Shown here one piece after another: positions 13,071 through 13,904 of a DNA stretch of 13,904 nt. The DNA comes from Acidobacteriota bacterium (lineage in GTDB: Bacteria > Acidobacteriota > Terriglobia > Terriglobales > SCQP01). The notes under the pieces were generated by a model. That model had not been told where the DNA came from. It did no database searches and saw nothing but the letters and a program-made list of their open reading frames with translations. A program made the translations under genes and the position numbers. The first letter of the stretch is position 1; every line of letters begins with the position of its first letter. The stretch spans positions 1 to 13,904 of the forward strand of contig JAKAOE010000003.1 in assembly GCA_021823305.1 (NCBI GenBank), in the 5' to 3' direction.

Positions 13071-13904
13071 TCTTAGTCGGTGAGGACAATGTGATGTTCG
13101 CGGCTGCCACCGGCAACTCCGGTAGCGCGACCGCGTACTACCCAGCCGGGTTCTATCTGAGCAACGAGATCGCTGTTTCGGCGAGCGACCAGTTCGATAG
13201 TCCGGCCGTCTGGAATTCGACCGAGTGGACAAGCGGCGGAGGGGACGTCGCAGCCCCGGGGAAAAACAACCTCACTACCGCAATGGGTGACACCAGTGGG
13301 AACAGCCCCACCCTCTTTGCGGGCACGTCCGCCGCGACGCCGTTCGTCACCGGCGCAATCACGCTCATCGAGTCCGCTTGCGCGCTGCCGCCATCGGCGG
13401 TCAAAGCCACCATCGAGGGCACGGCGGACGATGTGCCAGCGCTAACCAGCGTCGCAACCGCCGGCAGGCGTCTTGATCTGGGCAACGCGGTCGCGTCGTG
13501 CGCCGCCCCCGGCCACACGCCAGGCACCGGCAGCATCACCGTCTGGCTGCCGGGCCCGACGCCCGACCACAGCGGGACGATGACGGTCACCTTCCTGGGC
13601 TATACCTACTCCTACTCTTATGACACCGCCGTCGACGACACGGCGTCGGTTGGAGAGGCCCTCGCGGGCCAGATCAGCCGCAACCCCTATGTCAACGCCG
13701 TCTACGAAGGCGGCGGAGTGATCTCCCTGACGACCAGGGCCGATGGCCCGTACACAGGCTACACCGTCCTCACGAGCGTCAACGACACTTGCAACAACCA
13801 GTACGCCCCGGCGCTTGGCGGGGGCGGCGGCGGGGGTGGCGGGGGGTGCGGCAGTACGCCGACGATCTCAAGCGTCGGCATCACGGCGTGTTATGGAGGC
13901 CACA
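13052..13904 (+). pseudogene. Fragment: C-terminal half of S8 catalytic domain plus beta-rich domain (partial)
   Basis: Open to the window end in the same frame as the signal peptide. It reads PLEDEMILVGEDNVMF, then AATGNSG and GTSAATPFVTGAITLIESA, the last two S8 blocks. After about 13500 comes a domain with GSITVWLPG, GTMTVTFLGYTYSYSYDT and VISLTTRADGPYTGYTVL. This resembles a repeat domain common in secreted acidobacterial proteins. A run of about ten Gly codons (13820-13849) leads to STPTISSVGI. ATG 13067 follows GAGG (13058-13061), so gene callers may report a separate partial gene here. Confidence 0.7.

Larger units (their letters stand above)
12662..13904 (+). pseudogene. Broken secreted subtilisin-like (S8) serine protease, runs off the window
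   Basis: Three adjoining frames together spell a secreted subtilase with pieces missing. The parts are a signal peptide (12662-12784), a fervidolysin-like prodomain in another frame (about 12771-13023), and the second half of an S8 catalytic domain back in the first frame (about 13052-13500). Downstream are a beta-rich C-terminal domain and a poly-Gly linker that continue past the window edge. The oxyanion Asn (AATGNSG, codon 13115-13117) and the nucleophile Ser (GTSAATP, codon 13328-13330) are present. The segments carrying the catalytic Asp and the HGTH histidine are absent: the prodomain joins almost directly to the block just before AATGNSG. Intact members have roughly 150-220 residues there, so an internal deletion of about 0.5 kb is inferred, plus one frameshift near 12771-12782. 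An assembly collapse is the main alternative. Confidence 0.75.

Noticed and set aside
13153..13590. 145-aa minus-strand frame over the subtilase fragment
   Set aside because: The plus strand carries the recognisable AATGNSG and GTSAATP blocks in one frame; the minus frame has no family features.

Overview
This is a GC-rich (visibly about two-thirds G+C) bacterial window whose gene content suggests an acidobacterium of the Terriglobia type. The pointers are an orphan duplicated MacB/FtsX permease of the acidobacterial 'ADOP' class, an ECF sigma factor coupled to an anti-sigma factor with HEAT-like repeats, paired DUF4097 proteins, and a fervidolysin-like secreted subtilase. This is inference from family knowledge; there is no rRNA or marker gene here. 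No tRNA, rRNA, CRISPR array, transposase or phage gene was recognised.

Layout. Bases 1-242 hold no secure gene, only the possible start of a divergent minus-strand frame. Bases 243-5998 form a plus-strand block: the permease (243-2723), then an ECF sigma factor (2791-3375), a zinc-finger membrane anti-sigma factor whose start overlaps the sigma stop (3372-4184), and two exported DUF4097 beta-repeat proteins (4214-5092 and 5147-5998). A strong intrinsic terminator (6041-6074) closes it. The sigma, anti-sigma and DUF4097 genes read as one envelope-sensing regulon, possibly self-activated from an ECF-like promoter at 2745-2771.

Two minus-strand membrane genes follow: a small four-helix membrane protein of unknown function (6074-6619) and an AdiC-like amino-acid antiporter (6858-8189). 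A highly folded 238-bp spacer separates them. The antiporter is divergent from a PYROXD2/phytoene-dehydrogenase-like flavoprotein (8216-9814), with only 26 bp between start codons. Next comes a zinc-ribbon AIM24-family protein (9852-10772), followed by a 110-bp element with near-perfect 12-bp terminal inverted repeats.

Bases 10888-12546 (minus strand) carry a VapBC toxin-antitoxin pair, with a twin-palindrome operator just upstream of vapB, and an aldo/keto reductase. From 12662 to the window end lies a broken secreted subtilase. It keeps a clean sigma-70 promoter, ribosome-binding site, signal peptide, prodomain and the oxyanion Asn and Ser motifs. The catalytic Asp and His segments are missing, and the reading frame changes twice.

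Genes here fall into two initiation classes. The 243-5998 block, the 6619 membrane gene and the subtilase have clear Shine-Dalgarno sequences. The antiporter, flavoprotein, AIM24 and aldo/keto reductase genes lack one and instead have a TANNNT hexamer ending 6-9 nt before the start codon, the spacing expected of leaderless transcripts. The most unusual items are the 26-bp divergent junction, the inverted-repeat element at 10781-10890, the folded spacer at 6721-6827 and the decayed subtilase. I did not find a clear wholly new multi-gene system.
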